This document shows positions 32,906 to 44,925 of a DNA stretch of 64,000 nt, piece after piece. Origin of the DNA: Massospora cicadina (taxonomy: Eukaryota > Entomophthoromycota > Entomophthoromycetes > Entomophthorales > Entomophthoraceae); NCBI GenBank assembly GCA_022478985.1, contig JAKSZP010009592.1, forward strand, positions 22,000-85,999. Direction: 5' to 3'. Positions within the stretch are counted from its first letter, which is position 1. Each line of letters begins with the position of its first letter. Position numbers and translations under genes: made by a program. The notes below the pieces were generated by a model. That model was not told the DNA's origin and searched no databases. It saw only the letters and a list, made by a program, of their open reading frames with translations.

Positions 32906-33718
32906 TGATATAACAGTCATTAATCGCAGATAAATCTCATGAGGTTGGGATATATAAGATTTGGTGTGTCAATAGTTGTAATCCTGTTATCCTGACGAGG
33001 TTTCCTAGTCAGGTCAATAATGGGATAATCATTTAATTGATATTTAGATGTTTGTCCATTTTTGAGGCTTCCCTGTTTGCCAACAAGTTAACAAAACGCC
33101 GTCAATTCATGAGGCTTTTACGCGCCTCATGACAGACAATGTATTTAGCCTTTTTAGGGTATATTTCATTGCAAGGTTGCCCTTGACGGACCTCAAAATT
33201 GAAACTCTATATCTAAATTTGAGGCGTTCCTCCAAATAAAGGCCGCTCACTTGCTAAAAATTTCATACCTAATAAAATTTATTACTTTATTATGCTTATG
33301 AGTAGTAAGGTCCATACAGGGTCCCTTAGTCTCTGGTTAAGAGGTCTTCTCATTTGGCAGGTTGGATCAGCACAGATGGTGGTGCATCAGAAGTGTGAGG
33401 AGGAGGTTGGATGTCCTGAGATCCTTTGGGGTGGCGATGCCTGATGGAGCGAAATACCCCAGCCAGTGGATTTTGGCTGGGGAAATTGGTGAAAACCACA
33501 GCGTGGATGACAGAGTGGCCCTGAGGCGACAGAGGCTGGTGGGCTAAAATACCCGCTGCACCTTGGCTCAGTGTGCTGGCAAGGCCGCCAGCCCAGATCG
33601 GAACCTTAAAGGTAGTTGGGTATGGCTATCGCCCTTTGCCCTCACAGGAGTATCCCCACCCCAAGGGTTGGGTTCATGAAAAGTGGTGGGCTTGTCCATG
33701 ATGGCCCCATCCATTACA
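32906..33718 (+). repeat. T right LTR
   Basis: Starts TGATATAACAG right after the polypurine tract and ends ATCCATTACA. Slightly shorter than the left copy. Confidence 0.75.
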
Positions 33719-34760
33719 AAGACCACCAACCACCTCATGTCCAAGTTGCAACATATAAAAGATCAACAAGCATCCATGCAATAGGATATTGAAGGATTTA
33801 GAGGCTTAGTCCAGACGCTACAACGAGACAGTAGAGACCTCATACAGTCAAACAACAATTTTTGGAATTATAACTGCGAATTTTGTACCTTGGAAACTAC
33901 CCATAAAAGTAAATTGGTGAAATTGCACACTAGCGTGTGCAACGTGTGAAGACACATTACAGACTTGCAACATTTCAAACTGCAATGTCTCCAAATATAG
34001 GGGGATTGTACCACTTGGGAATGACACATTGAAGGTGAGGTACAAGATGGCAGATGTCGGAGCCCTCCTCCAACTCTGCCCTTGTCATTCTGAGCTATTT
34101 GAGGAGGCTCCCCATAAAAAGAGGTTACTCAAGAACCAATGCATTAACTCAAATTTGCTGTACCAAACTCATTTCTTCCTTTGTCTCTTTATGTGGAGAT
34201 ACAAACCCTTGAACATTATCAACCTCGCACCAGTAACCCAGGACCTTGGATCAGTGCTGCACTAATGTTTACTGGATCTGTAAGTTTCTAACCAGGATCT
34301 AGAGCATTTAATCTGGTTATTCTTCCTAAGTTTGAAAAGCATTGAAATGTGTATACATTATTATAAGTTTTCTAGATGACCATGCATGCATCCAATGATA
34401 TTTTACAAGCTACTAGTATAATTAATTGTTCAGGTAACCAAAGTCAAGATCTGATCATGCCATACTTACTTGAGGAACGTTAAAATTTTACTGATTTGGA
34501 AAGCACAGTTTTAGATTGTTTAGAAGCCTAAACGCTTGGCTACTTGGGAGGCTGAATTTATGACTATTCAGTTCAATAAGAACAAAGCCATTGCAGAATT
34601 CTCTTACCAATTTTACCACAAAGCTCAGATTACGTTGGGTGCCATAGCCATGGTGGGCATTAATGTTGGATCATACTCCAAGATACCAACAAGAGTTATT
34701 TGGAATTACACTGCTCTTTGCTTCCGGCGTTTTTGAAAAAAATAGATAATTACTCTATGA
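33719..34760 (+). pseudogene. element F gag remnant
   Basis: Coiled-coil-like HLMSKLQHIKDQQASMQ (about 33730-33780) and GLVQTLQRDSRDLIQ. ORF 34536-34736 reads ATWEAEFMTIQFNKNKAIAE and FSYQFYHKAQITLG, which resembles the D capsid segment QNESIRDFAHQFYWEAQTL. Frames are broken. Confidence 0.55.
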
Positions 34761-36430
34761 TTAAATTTTCAATAGATGTAAAGTTATGTTTGGACCGCCT
34801 AATGTCAAAGCACAAATAAGTCAACCTCCTCACGTGAATGAAGGTAGAGAGACATTGTTGAGCTTCCCTTCTCGCGGAGGAGAATTTTAAAAACTGCTGC
34901 AATCTATTTAAGATATCTTGTTGTATATTCTATCTAAGAGACACTACGCCTCCACATGTCTAAACATCAGCCTGGAGTGAACCTTATAACATCTCAAAAT
35001 AATAACAGTCAAGAAAAAGAGTCTTGGCAGTTAAGGAGTACACTCTGCTACTAATTATCCTCAAGGTTTTGTCCCAAAATCCTAAAAATGCGAATTATTC
35101 TCCTACTCAAGAACTAAAATTGAGCATCTCTACGGTGTCAGCAATTATCAGAAGTCAACGAGCAGTTATGGAATGAGAAGGACGCAAAATTGTTTCTAAA
35201 CCGTAATCTACTCAAATTATGGAGCATAATCCATTCAGAGACAATGTAGTGCCTCAGTCTATACCTTCCTTACAGGGATATAAAGTTGCACTACCTATTG
35301 AGTTCATATCACTCAGCTTCAATTTAAAAGAAAAGTTCAAGACAATTATTAACTAGATTGATACTCCTTCTATTCTCAAAGTAAACAGGATATCCACATC
35401 ACCTTTCTTATTTCACTTATATGGATATTTGCATAAACAAATTTTAAGTGTGAACTATTGTTGATAGCGCACGCCTGGGAATTTAATATCCAGTATTTTT
35501 AAAAACGGTTGAGACTAACTCCCTAATTTAGCTCATCATCAATGATATGAAACTACAGGCCTTGAGGGTACCACTGGTGAAGATGCGTATAATGCGTTAC
35601 CAATGAGGTTTGGCTTACTGCAGGTTAGTGCACCTGTTATTGTGCTTCCCAATGATAGCTTCAATTTCTTGTTGGTATTAGCTTCATTTGATTTTATGGC
35701 TTTGCTTTAAGTTATGGCAAGTATAATTTTACTATCCTAGGTCAAACATTTCCCCTCCATTATACAAGGGATAATTGGGCTCCTTTAACCCATAAGGATA
35801 TTTTTATTCAATGTGATCTATAATGATGTTTAGTCTTCATCCGTTATCAACAGGTAGTCAACAATGAAACAAACTCCTGACACCGTTTTAGAGAATAAAG
35901 GCATTCTCTTAGAGTTTCCAATGATTATGTTATATACCTTGGTGAAAAGCATGTAGTGTCCACCAGAATGAATTTTGGGCTACTTGAAGGGCTGGTAGGA
36001 GAAATTAGTCCCTCTTGGCAAAAATTGAGGTCTGGATCTTTTTCAGCTCTTGGCATAATCTCTTCCAGTCACATCGAGATCTGTGTAGTAATTGCCAATC
36101 TAACTGCCTTTAAAATATTCGTTTAGAGATAAAAGAAAATCGAACATGTACATATCACTCCATTGGAAGAATTCAAGAAGTACAGGATTTTGTAACTTAA
36201 CAGAGTTTGGCTTACCTGAGCCAGATCTACCGAAAAGGTGCAGTTATTACCTATGAGCAATTCAATGGACTAACTTAGGGTCAGAAGACCAAGCAATGGC
36301 CCTTTTACAAAATATGCCCGAGTATTTTCAGCAGATGACTAGACCTTGAATGCGCAGTAGGGATCCAGCACATGTGGACACTGGAATTACAAAGCCCATT
36401 TGTTTAGACCAATACAGAGAAGTAATGCCG
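34761..36430 (+). other. element F, decayed gag-protease-linker stretch
   Basis: Should hold knuckle, protease and linker by position. I can read no convincing active site here; short plus-strand words such as VKKKYSSNRV only begin beyond 36430. Confidence 0.4.
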
Positions 36431-37030
36431 CTAATAAAAGGCACAAAAGGAAATTGAGAAGCCTGCGTCAAGGGATGATCGATCCTTCATGAAGTCCATG
36501 GGCCGTCCAGAACTTATAGTTAAGAAAAAATATAGCTCTAATAGAGTCATCATCAATTTCTGATGTCTGAATGGCATACCTATACAAGATTCATATCCTT
36601 TGCTTCTTATAAGTGATGCTTTGGATAAGTTAAGGGGAGCTAGATATTTAAACACTCTAAATCTCATCAGTGGATACTGGCAATTAGACCTGCCTCTAGA
36701 TCAATAAAAATGCACAACCTATTACATCTTAAGTCTTATTCCAACCAACTTGAATGCCACAAGGATTGTGCAACGCGTCAGCCACCTTACAGTTGGAAAT
36801 GGACACTATCATTGGAGACTTAAAGTTGTGTCGCGTTTTGATCTATCTTGATGATATAAATGTGATCTTAAAAACCTTTACCCAACATCTAGCGCATCTA
36901 GAAAAAGTCTTTCAAAGGTTTGCCCGAGCTCAATTAAGGATTAAGTCTAAAAATTCCAGTTTCAAAGTCCCAATTGGAATATCTGGGACACGTCATTGAC
37001 ACTCATATAATATGGCATCAACTATAGAAG
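36431..37030 (+). pseudogene. element F reverse transcriptase
   Basis: Plus strand: GRPELIVKKKYSSNRVIINF, a TGA stop, then CLNGIPIQDSYPL (RT fingers), YLNTLNLISGYWQLDLPLDQ (motif with catalytic Asp position changed), ORF 36754-36999 with MPQGLCNASATLQLEMD, then LIYLDDINVILKTFTQHLAH containing the YLDD loop, and LRIKSKNSSF. The catalytic YLDD is intact but the frame has several stops. The TGA after INF stands where Arg is usual. Confidence 0.8.
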
Positions 37031-37735
37031 CTTGAGGCCATCAATTGCATTCAAGAGCCTGAAAATAAGACAGTATTCAAGTATTTCTCAAAATGGTTGT
37101 ATATTACCACCAATTCATTTCAGGCTTGAACAAACTCGCCAATCCCTTAAACCATTTACTTCAAGGAGTAAACACCTTCCAGTAGTTATAAGAAAGCCAA
37201 GACTCCTTCAATTGGCTGTAGAAAGATTTGACTGAAATTAGTTCTGAGATACCTAACTCTGAACCAGTCTTTTATAGTGCAGTCTGATGCATCACTTAAA
37301 ATTATAGGGACAGTACTTACCCAGATAGGGGATGATGGGTGGAGTACCTGGTAGCTTTTTGCAGCTGTACCCTGGACAAGCATGATACGACTACATGATA
37401 ACTGAGCAAGAATGATAACCATCATATAAGCTTATAAACATTTTAAGGTTTATATACAGGGAACTCAGTAAAAGATCAACGCTGGCCATGATTCCTTGAG
37501 ATAGTTGTGTAATCTCAAATAACCTAAGGCTTGGCTAGAATGATGAGCCTTGAAATTAAAAGCTTACAAAAAAATATAATTAATCACTCAGGCATACCCA
37601 CCATAATGCAGATGGGCTTTAGCAACTACCTGTTACTTCAGCCCTCACTCCTTTTTATGGATCAGCTATCTAAGAAGATGAAAGCAAAATGTTACACCGA
37701 CAAGAAACCTATGATTTGCTGCACCCTGGAGTAGC
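37031..37735 (+). pseudogene. element F RNase H relic
   Basis: By position between RT and integrase. Readable words are few: VQSDASLKIIGTVLTQIG at about 37280-37330 fits the start of RNase H with its first Asp. The Glu and last Asp blocks are not confidently seen. Confidence 0.55.
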
Positions 37736-38919
37736 TCATGAAGGATACTGAGGTTTTGGATTGGCGACTAAACATTATGGAGAATGACTTGAGGCTCAAC
37801 CCTCCACCTTCAGCTCACCTAGGTACAATCAAACAAGATATCACGCCATAGGACAGGGAGGCTTAGTAAAGACCTTGAAATTAAATTTAACAAGGGTACT
37901 ATTGGAGATCTTTAAGATTTTATACTCAAAATGTTTTAATGAAATGCCACGAAAGTCAAACACAGAATCCATATAAGCCCATAACTACTTATTGGCTAGT
38001 CAAGCTTAATTAGGATTGGCACAGGGTGTCTATTGATGCACTAGGACCTTTCCTGACTAGTTTCCTTTAACATCAAATAATCATAGTTACAATCGATCAT
38101 CTCACTAAGTGAATTGAGACACAGCCCTTAGAGATCTTGGAGCAATATCTACTGTGAAGTTCATTATGTAACAGATAATACACTGGCATGTTTGTCCTCA
38201 AGTTATCCTAATGGACAATGCCACTAATTTCACCTCATGAGTTGTTCCCAAGTAAATGATATAATTGGAATCTGGGGAGTTCTTAAATTCTATATCATTC
38301 TGAGATTAACAGGATGGTGGAACACTCAAATCATACATTAGTACAAACTCTTTTGGAAGGTTACCAGCAATTTATGATTCACAATGGGCTATATATGTGG
38401 ACTTATCTGTTTTTTGCATATAATATTAGTTACCACAGTGGTATAGTTACACTCCTTCCAGCTCTTATATGGTTGACAGCCTGTGTTACTGCCCTTATAA
38501 CATTCAATTATAACTGATGTAATTGAAATTTTGGCCATCCAGATACTTTGGCCAGCTGGTAGAATCCATCATTAAGATTCATATTGAGGCCTATGGGGTA
38601 GCTCTAATCCTAAGAATCAATTAAAAGTATAAGGATGACTTGAATCATATTTATGTGCAAGCTTTGCAGATAGTGGTCGAGTTGCTTACTTTAAAACTTA
38701 TAAATTTAACAGGACACATAAGTTGGCTACTCTATGGATAGGGCCATATGTTCTATTTGTCGAAATTACTGCAGAAGCATACATCATAAAGAGCCTTATC
38801 AAGGGGGAATAGTAAATCATGTTCATGCCAAGTTTCCAAGACTTTATTATAAATCTGACAACCATTGAATAATATTAAGTGGTAAATCAAGTCAAGGGAT
38901 GAAGTGTTAAAGGTCCGCT
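37736..38919 (+). pseudogene. element F integrase relic
   Basis: Plus strand: the zinc-domain word LLHPGVAHEGY (about 37715-37750), then WHRVSIDALGPFL (first Asp, about 38020-38055), IIIVTIDHLTK (about 38080), VILMDNATNFTS (second Asp, about 38205-38240) and RMVEHSNHTLVQTLLEG (Glu, about 38310-38360) with FAYNISYHSG. The D, D and E residues survive although the frame is broken by many stops. The C-terminal part to the LTR at 38920 is degenerate. Confidence 0.75.
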
Positions 38920-39308
38920 TGATAAAATTTATTAGTTTTTGAAAAGGGAACATAACTTGATCTTATCTCTGTTTGTTAGATCTTCCCCTATAGTTGATTG
39001 TTTTATCATTGCCTCAGTGATATCAACTTGAGCCTTTTCAGACCCTATCAATCCCTCTGTATAATCACATAATACACTAATCTATGATCCTCTTCTTAAG
39101 AGTACTATTGCCTCTTGGACGAGATGATTTGACTATAACTATTATTAGCCTACTCTAAATAAAGGATTTGCTTATTTATAAAATATTCTAATATATTTGT
39201 GTAGATCTTTAGAGCAGGCTATCTATACCTTAAAGATTGAGACCTTCTCTGCATAGTCATTCTATATAGAAGAAAAATTAGTTAGACTAATCAACTTGAA
39301 CCTGTGAA
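38920..39308 (+). repeat. element F right LTR (or 5' LTR of G)
   Basis: Starts TGATAAAATTTATTAG and ends AACCTGTGAA. Same length as 30403-30791 and homologous throughout. Confidence 0.65.
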
Positions 39309-42300
39309 GTAGCAATTAAAGGGACCTCTTGCTACACCTGATGTTATGGTTGAGGCTGCGAGAGCTTTAGTGGATCATTAATTGACCAGAAGAATGAACA
39401 GAGTTTAACCCCAAATAGGAGGAAAGTGTGCAACTTACTCACTGGGTAATGAGTTAAGAAACTTTTTTATAGATTCAATGAGTCAAGTTTTTCCAAGTGG
39501 TCAGGATGACATAATGAAAAAAATACATCTGACACTCCAGAAGTTCTAATATATGAGGATGACATCATTAAAGGAGATTATGAAAACTAACCCTTTTATA
39601 CCTTTAGGGGCCAAATAATTTGCAACTCGATGATGACAAAGTTATGATTTAATTGGATTACCACAATGGGACGTTTGAGGCTCTTAAGTGGATATTACCA
39701 AAAATGGCAAGCAACCAGTTTTAAAAAGTTGCTCATAAACCAGATGTGAGGTGCATCAAAGGTGCCCATCGCACAAGCCCAAAGTTGAAAAGCATATTAC
39801 CACATTGGGGTAATAAAGCAATAACCCAAGATGATGATACCAATCACAGACCAGAAGCGGATACAGAAGAAAGGGCCCTTGGACATCCAGGTTCAGGGGT
39901 AATCTCTGTGAGAAGGAGCTCATAGATGCAAGAATTTATTAAAATGGATGAAGCAACCAAAATGACAATCAGATGCCGCCTAACTAGGGGCGCCTGCTTT
40001 AGCACAATATTATTACTATTTTTTTAAACTTTTATACAATTATTATTCATATTTGTATCTTGGTTTTGCATATAAAATATCGAATACTTTACTCTCTAAA
40101 AGTAAAAAACTCTCTACATAATCTCAGTCTTTTCCTTTTGTTTAAATTATAGTAGCTTAAGTGATTTAGTAGCCAGTAGCCAGTCTGGGATTTTCAATTG
40201 AGCAAAAAATAATAACCAATCTGAGATCTGCTCTGTTGAATAAGACATCCAATATTGCAGATACCTAAGACTGATCTGCCAACAGATAGATTGGATTGAA
40301 TTCCGTTGTTTGAGGGCCATATAAAGAGAACAAGTGAGAGAGAGTCAACAAGAGTTTCTCTATGAGTTCAATTAGTTAACATTATAGATCAATGCTACAA
40401 CAGGTAGCATCATAGGAGACTCTTTCTTAATGAGATGATTATTATTTAAGTGATGGTTTTCTAGTGCTTAATCTACACGGAGCAGCCCCCTGAGCATCAA
40501 GTCAGCCTCACAATTCAAGAAAGCTTAGGTTGGCGAGCTAAATGTGGTGCTCATTACAGGGCGGAGTTATCAAGCCAGAGCGAAGATCATGATATTGCTC
40601 ATGAGCAGTTTATTAATGAAGAGGATAAGGAAGTATATTATGGAGAGGGTCCCTTTGAACTCCCTGGTGAGTGAGAAATTACTATCCATTCAAGCCTCCA
40701 TACCTTTGATGTCATGGCTTAATGACACTATTGAGTGAACTAACTGTAAGGACAAGGATGGACGTCAGGAGGACATAAAGGTTAGGTTGTAGGCCTCTCT
40801 GACCTTAAACATACCCTGGACCGACACTGGGTACAATCAAAATATTCTCAGGTTGGTCCTGGGAATGTGCGTGATACTCAGCATAGCGTTACAGATGGGG
40901 CGTTAAAACGAATTAGCTAAATTTTTAATGCTAACAGTTTGGTATGGTTGCTTGAGGAACAGGGTTTTGAAACCATTCCATTTTCAATATTAATAAATTG
41001 GGACAAGTACAATTACAATCTATAACTTGAGTTCAGTCAATCTCAAGTTACAGAACCCAGAATGATGGTAGCATGTGCACATTGGTTCGCTTAGGCTTCT
41101 GCACAACTTCTGCTGATCAATATCTGGCCCCCATTGTTTAAGTATGTTTTCATGAAATTAACTTTCCTCATTGGTCGACTTACTAATAAATTCTCAGTTA
41201 GTTTACGTTTTTTATATGGCTCCTTGAGCGAACCTTTTAGTGGACCTCCTTGAGAGTTCTCTAACAATTTTGGCCATTTCATTTAACAAAACTATCTACC
41301 ATATCTTGTGCACCGCTGGGCCGCCCTGGTCCCCTCCATATTGAGGCACTCAAGAACTCCATCACAGATCTTCGCTTGGTAATGGATTCCTCTTTGGGGT
41401 CCACTCATGTATTTTTGTTTATCTGTTATCAACTACTATATCCCGCGCTGTACACCCTTACCCTGGGTTACTTTGTCTCTTTCACCCCCCGCAGTGCTCT
41501 GTTTACCATATAACTCACGACTGGTTCCCTGGTGGTGTGGCTGTGCATCCCGCACCACCTCTCTGGGAACGGGAGAGTTACAGACACTCTCCTTACACTT
41601 GAACTAGAGAACATTATCTACTTAATCAGATTAGAGCGTGTAGGAGACCATTAAAAGATCACGAATTACCTCCATACCTATTGTGAGAGGACCTTTAACT
41701 ATAGTGAAGCTTGAAGTTACCATTAAGAATCTGGATGATCAATTTTTATTCCTTGAAAAGGAGAACAGAGAAAAATTTTCACTCTAAAAATTATAGAGAA
41801 TGCTAGGAACAGCATAACAACAAGGTAATATGAACATGAGTATAGACTAGTTAGGGCTCAACTGCATACTATACTAGAACCTACCCCAATTTGACTAGTT
41901 ACTCAGTTGTCGCTACCAGTATTGTCCACTCAACTGACAGCCATGCAACGCTCATAGCGCATGCTGACCCATTTAAAAGACCCTAAATTGCAACCTTACT
42001 ATAAAATCATGTAAAAACCCGGAGAAGAGACAATTGCTGGTTTTATCATGATGTACGAACAGCATAGATGGTGCTAAAATTTACCAAAAGTCTAATCACG
42101 TGCAAGGGTGTATTAGTTGTGAGGCCTAAGAGATCCTAAGCGCGAGCCTCCATCCTGGATTAACATGAACCAAAGTGAAGAGTGTCCTTTTCTTAGAGTT
42201 CATTAGTGAGGATGTTTAAACCATGAAGTAAAAGTTATTACTTATGAAATGGGCAAAAATAAGTTGGTAGTAAATTACACCTCTTGCTATTATCTCAAAG

Positions 42301-43180
42301 ATTAACAGTTATGGACATTAGGAACTATAATCTACCTAATGTAAAACAGTTCTTCTGAGTTCGTTGGAGATGCATTCCGCAATGAAGATGCATATGACTC
42401 TTTCAGTGAATAGCATGATGTCCCTAAAGGCTCTTAAAGGAGCTTTACATGACATACAAGGGACATATAATACATAGTACAAGGCAATGGGAACTCCCCC
42501 TCGAAAGATTATCAAGACAGTTTACATCACTGATAAAAAGGGTGACAATCCAAAGGATTAAAATCCATATGTAGAATAGTGCTTATCCCGTCAAGAAAAA
42601 ACCGGCTATAAGTGCTATAATCCTGGACTCTTGCCAATCTTGTCTGCTACTTGCTAGTGAAAAGGACAAAATCTCAAAAGAAGATACCACCAACGCCTAG
42701 ATTGGGTGGATATGAATATTAAGGGTAAGATGATCATGATGAAGATTTAGCCAAGGCAGGATACCATGAGGTAGGGGCACCTAGCGGGGTGGCTTTGCCT
42801 GCTAGGTTTAGAGGCAACAGAATTTCTGGAAAATAATAATTACCTTCAGGCTTAAGTGAACCAAACTACCCAATTATTAAAACAGTTGAAGAAGGAGAGC
42901 ATCTGGTGATGACTAATTTAAGAGCTTAGAACTGGATTGCAAGGATAACAGCTAAGCAAAAACATGCCCTGCCGCTCTGAGACAGTTTGTAGAATCCACC
43001 AGTGATGTTATGGCCCCTGAAAACCCCTTCTGGAAAGGTTGTGATGAAAATAAAAGTGGTTATCCAGAAAATGCGCACTTTAGCTGTACTGGACACTGAA
43101 GCCTCACTCAACATAATATCCTCTAAGCTCATGAAGAAGATAGAGTTCATGCCCAATATTAATTATGGCATGTGTTGAGA
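39309..43180 (+). pseudogene. gypsy relic G: gag and protease
   Basis: Plus strand. A start-like MVEAARALVDH (about 39350) is followed by gag-like text: NLDDQFLFLEKENREKF (about 41730) and KPGEETIAGFIMMYEQHRW (about 42015-42070). A decayed knuckle GYKCYNPGLLPILSATC lies at about 42600-42650. A protease reads LAVLDTEASLNIISSKLM at 43080-43133, where the active-site Gly is Glu. It is interrupted by a B-family solo LTR at 40710-41597. No RT follows before D. It could be the 5' half of an element whose 3' half lies beyond D. Confidence 0.6.
40710..41597 (+). repeat. solo LTR of the B family (reverse orientation relative to B)
   Basis: The reverse complement aligns end to end with 8348-9242 and 21085-21979: it begins TGTCATGGCTTAATGACA and ends GACACTCTCCTTACA on the plus strand. 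Flanks TTTGA (40705-40709) and CTTGA (41598-41602) match in 4 of 5 bases. A solo LTR with target duplication is the usual scar of recombination between the two LTRs of a former element. Confidence 0.85.
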
Positions 43181-43723
43181 ATTTTACATCCACTACATCC
43201 GGGGCTCTGTTAGTTTTCCAGGCCAAACAGTATGACGACTGCTGGCGCTTGCTATTTCGCTTCATATGCTAACTTTCACTACAGGTCCACAGGCAACCCA
43301 TCAACCTAGCAGACCAACAACTTCACATTGGCGCAAAGGCCCTTTGGGTGGCACAAAGTTATCCCAACACCCATCTTAGGTGATTCTCGCTCTGTATTAT
43401 CAACTCTTTAGAGTTGATCCCCATCAGTCCTTCGTTGTTGGTGGCCAGTTGCCAAGTTCCCGTGGGGCTTCCCTGTAGCTCCAGAATTGGTATTAGTAGC
43501 GCCACCACCACAAGGCGCATTTACCCAGCACTTAACCTTGGGGATCTTCAGCCTATCCTACCACTGTGCTTACCCTCTGTCCTCAGTAAAACAATTCAAG
43601 AGTAGGCGAAGAAAGATTTTTATTAGAGGAAATTTAGTGTATTTGTACTTATGATTATTGTTGGAAATCTAATGCCCGCCTATCAACAATAATTGGTATT
43701 TATCGCCAGAAAACCAACCCTAA
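43181..43723. other. unassigned, locally GC-richer stretch
   Basis: Between the G protease and element D. Contains a CAACTC/GAGTTG hairpin near 43401-43416 and an ORF at 43414-43605. Another plus frame reads WPVAKFPWGFPVAPELVLVA. Nothing is recognised. The last bases, CCTAA (43719-43723), form the probable D target duplication. Confidence 0.4.
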
Positions 43724-44060
43724 GGTTGGGATTTCATCAAATTTCCATATCTCTGAAAAATCCCCTTCATTAATTCCCCTGACATCATCAGAAGGAGTAA
43801 GTAATATATTAAAATTTATAAAGGTTAAGGATCAATCGGATACTGATCAATTTATTGAAGATTTGATTGTGCAGAGATTGATTCACTCTGATAGATTACA
43901 AACCATAAAAAAGCCTATAAATATTTTCTCTTTTCAAAAATAAAAATTAGGTCGAGTTTAACCTGTATTTTCTTATTTACTTTATCGCATTTTGGAGAAT
44001 CTGCCCAGTGTAACTTCGAGATACAACCTGCCCCATTGGAAGTGTAATTCAAAACTTCCA
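43724..44060 (+). repeat. element D 5' LTR
   Basis: Begins GGTTGGGATTTCATC (first base changed from TG) and ends AACTTCCA. Contains TATAAATATT (TATA box) about 110 bases before its end. Roughly 88 percent identical by eye to the 3' LTR. Confidence 0.9.
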
Positions 44061-44063
44061 GAC

Positions 44064-44079
44064 TGGTGCTCACTAGAGG
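44064..44079 (+). promoter_or_regulatory. element D primer-binding site
   Basis: TGGTGCTCACTAGAGG, 3 nt after the LTR end; the first 12 bases are identical to the C site. Confidence 0.7.
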
Positions 44080-44181
44080 AGCACTCTAAGGTACGCTCCA
44101 GTGACAACGTCTATTACTATCATAAATTCTTATTTGTCACCTGATGAGGCTCAAGGGCAAGAGCAAGGCAGTATTTTATGA

Positions 44182-44925
44182 TTGGTACCTTCAACTGGAG
44201 CCCAAATCCCAAGCTTACCCTCCACGTTGGAATTTTGGACCAACTTGGAGTTCTATTATCCTAACTTAAGTTTTACCTCAGACTTTCAAATTCTGCCTGA
44301 GGCCTTGCGAAATATCATTAATCAATTGCTTGAAGGGGCTTTAATCACTGGAATCTGTTCTACCCAATCTCAATCTAATGCAGTACCTTCTATATTGCAA
44401 GAAGTGCTGCAAACCTCTCAAATTCCAGGAATTAGCACCAAGAAATATTTTCATAAACTCGTACATCCTACCTTATACCATTTTCTACCTGTAGTCAGAA
44501 TGCACCACCAAGGGATGCTCAATTTACTAGAAGGACTCCAATCCTTGAATAATTATATTTCCAAATTTTTCAAGTTGGCCTCTGCGTTTGCCTGAGATAA
44601 TCATGATGCTATCATTAATAATTGAGCCTTCCTCAACGAAGTACATCAGCAGCTCATTCAATTTGATTATGGGATGTCAAATTTTGTTGATGTACAGTCT
44701 CCCAAGAAAGTTCAGGAGATTCAGAGAGAATGGAGAGAAGGTATTTCCCAACTCTCTGAGCGTAGCCAATCAATGGAGGAGAAAATTAGAAATCATCTCT
44801 TTCAATTGGAACAATTGTACTCAGGAGTTCAGTTCCAGGTTAATGAAGTAGAAAAAACCTCTAGGAATATGGGTCCTCCTGGGGTTGAGGGACCTCGTGG
44901 GCCACCTAGGGGTGTGGGGCCCCAT
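44182..44925 (+). pseudogene. element D gag, N-terminal part up to collagen-like tract
   Basis: The ORF 44182-44595 begins MVPSTGAQIPSLPSTLEFW and is mostly helical (ALRNIINQLLEGALITGI). A TGA at 44593 and small shifts separate it from 44674-44925, a coiled-coil segment (VQEIQREWREGISQLSERS, NHLFQLEQLYSGVQF) that runs into GPPGVEGPRGPPRGVGPH. The Gly-Pro-Pro repeat begins at 44872. Collagen-like repeats are very unusual in gag; they could trimerise the protein beside the coiled coil. U interrupts the tract at 44926. Confidence 0.75.

Larger units (their letters stand above)
31675..33718 (+). mobile_element. T: miniature two-LTR retrotransposon (TRIM-like)
   Basis: Two direct repeats, 31675-32547 and 32906-33718, enclose only 358 bp. 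The right repeat is preceded by TTTTGAGGGGG, a polypurine tract of the same form as that before the D 3' LTR (TTTTGAGGGGGAAG). The repeats start TGA and end CCATTACA. No gag or pol is present. The LTRs differ visibly, so the element is old. It must have depended on another element's proteins. The flanking 5 bases (CATTA left, AAGAC right) do not match. Confidence 0.7.
30403..39308 (+). mobile_element. degenerate Ty3/gypsy element F
   Basis: Two diverged copies of a 389-bp LTR (30403-30791 and 38920-39308) bracket plus-strand gag-like sequence, RT, RNase H and integrase in the usual order. Element T is inserted in the gag region. The right LTR is followed by another gag-protease (G), so it might instead belong to G or be shared between the two. 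Confidence 0.65.
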
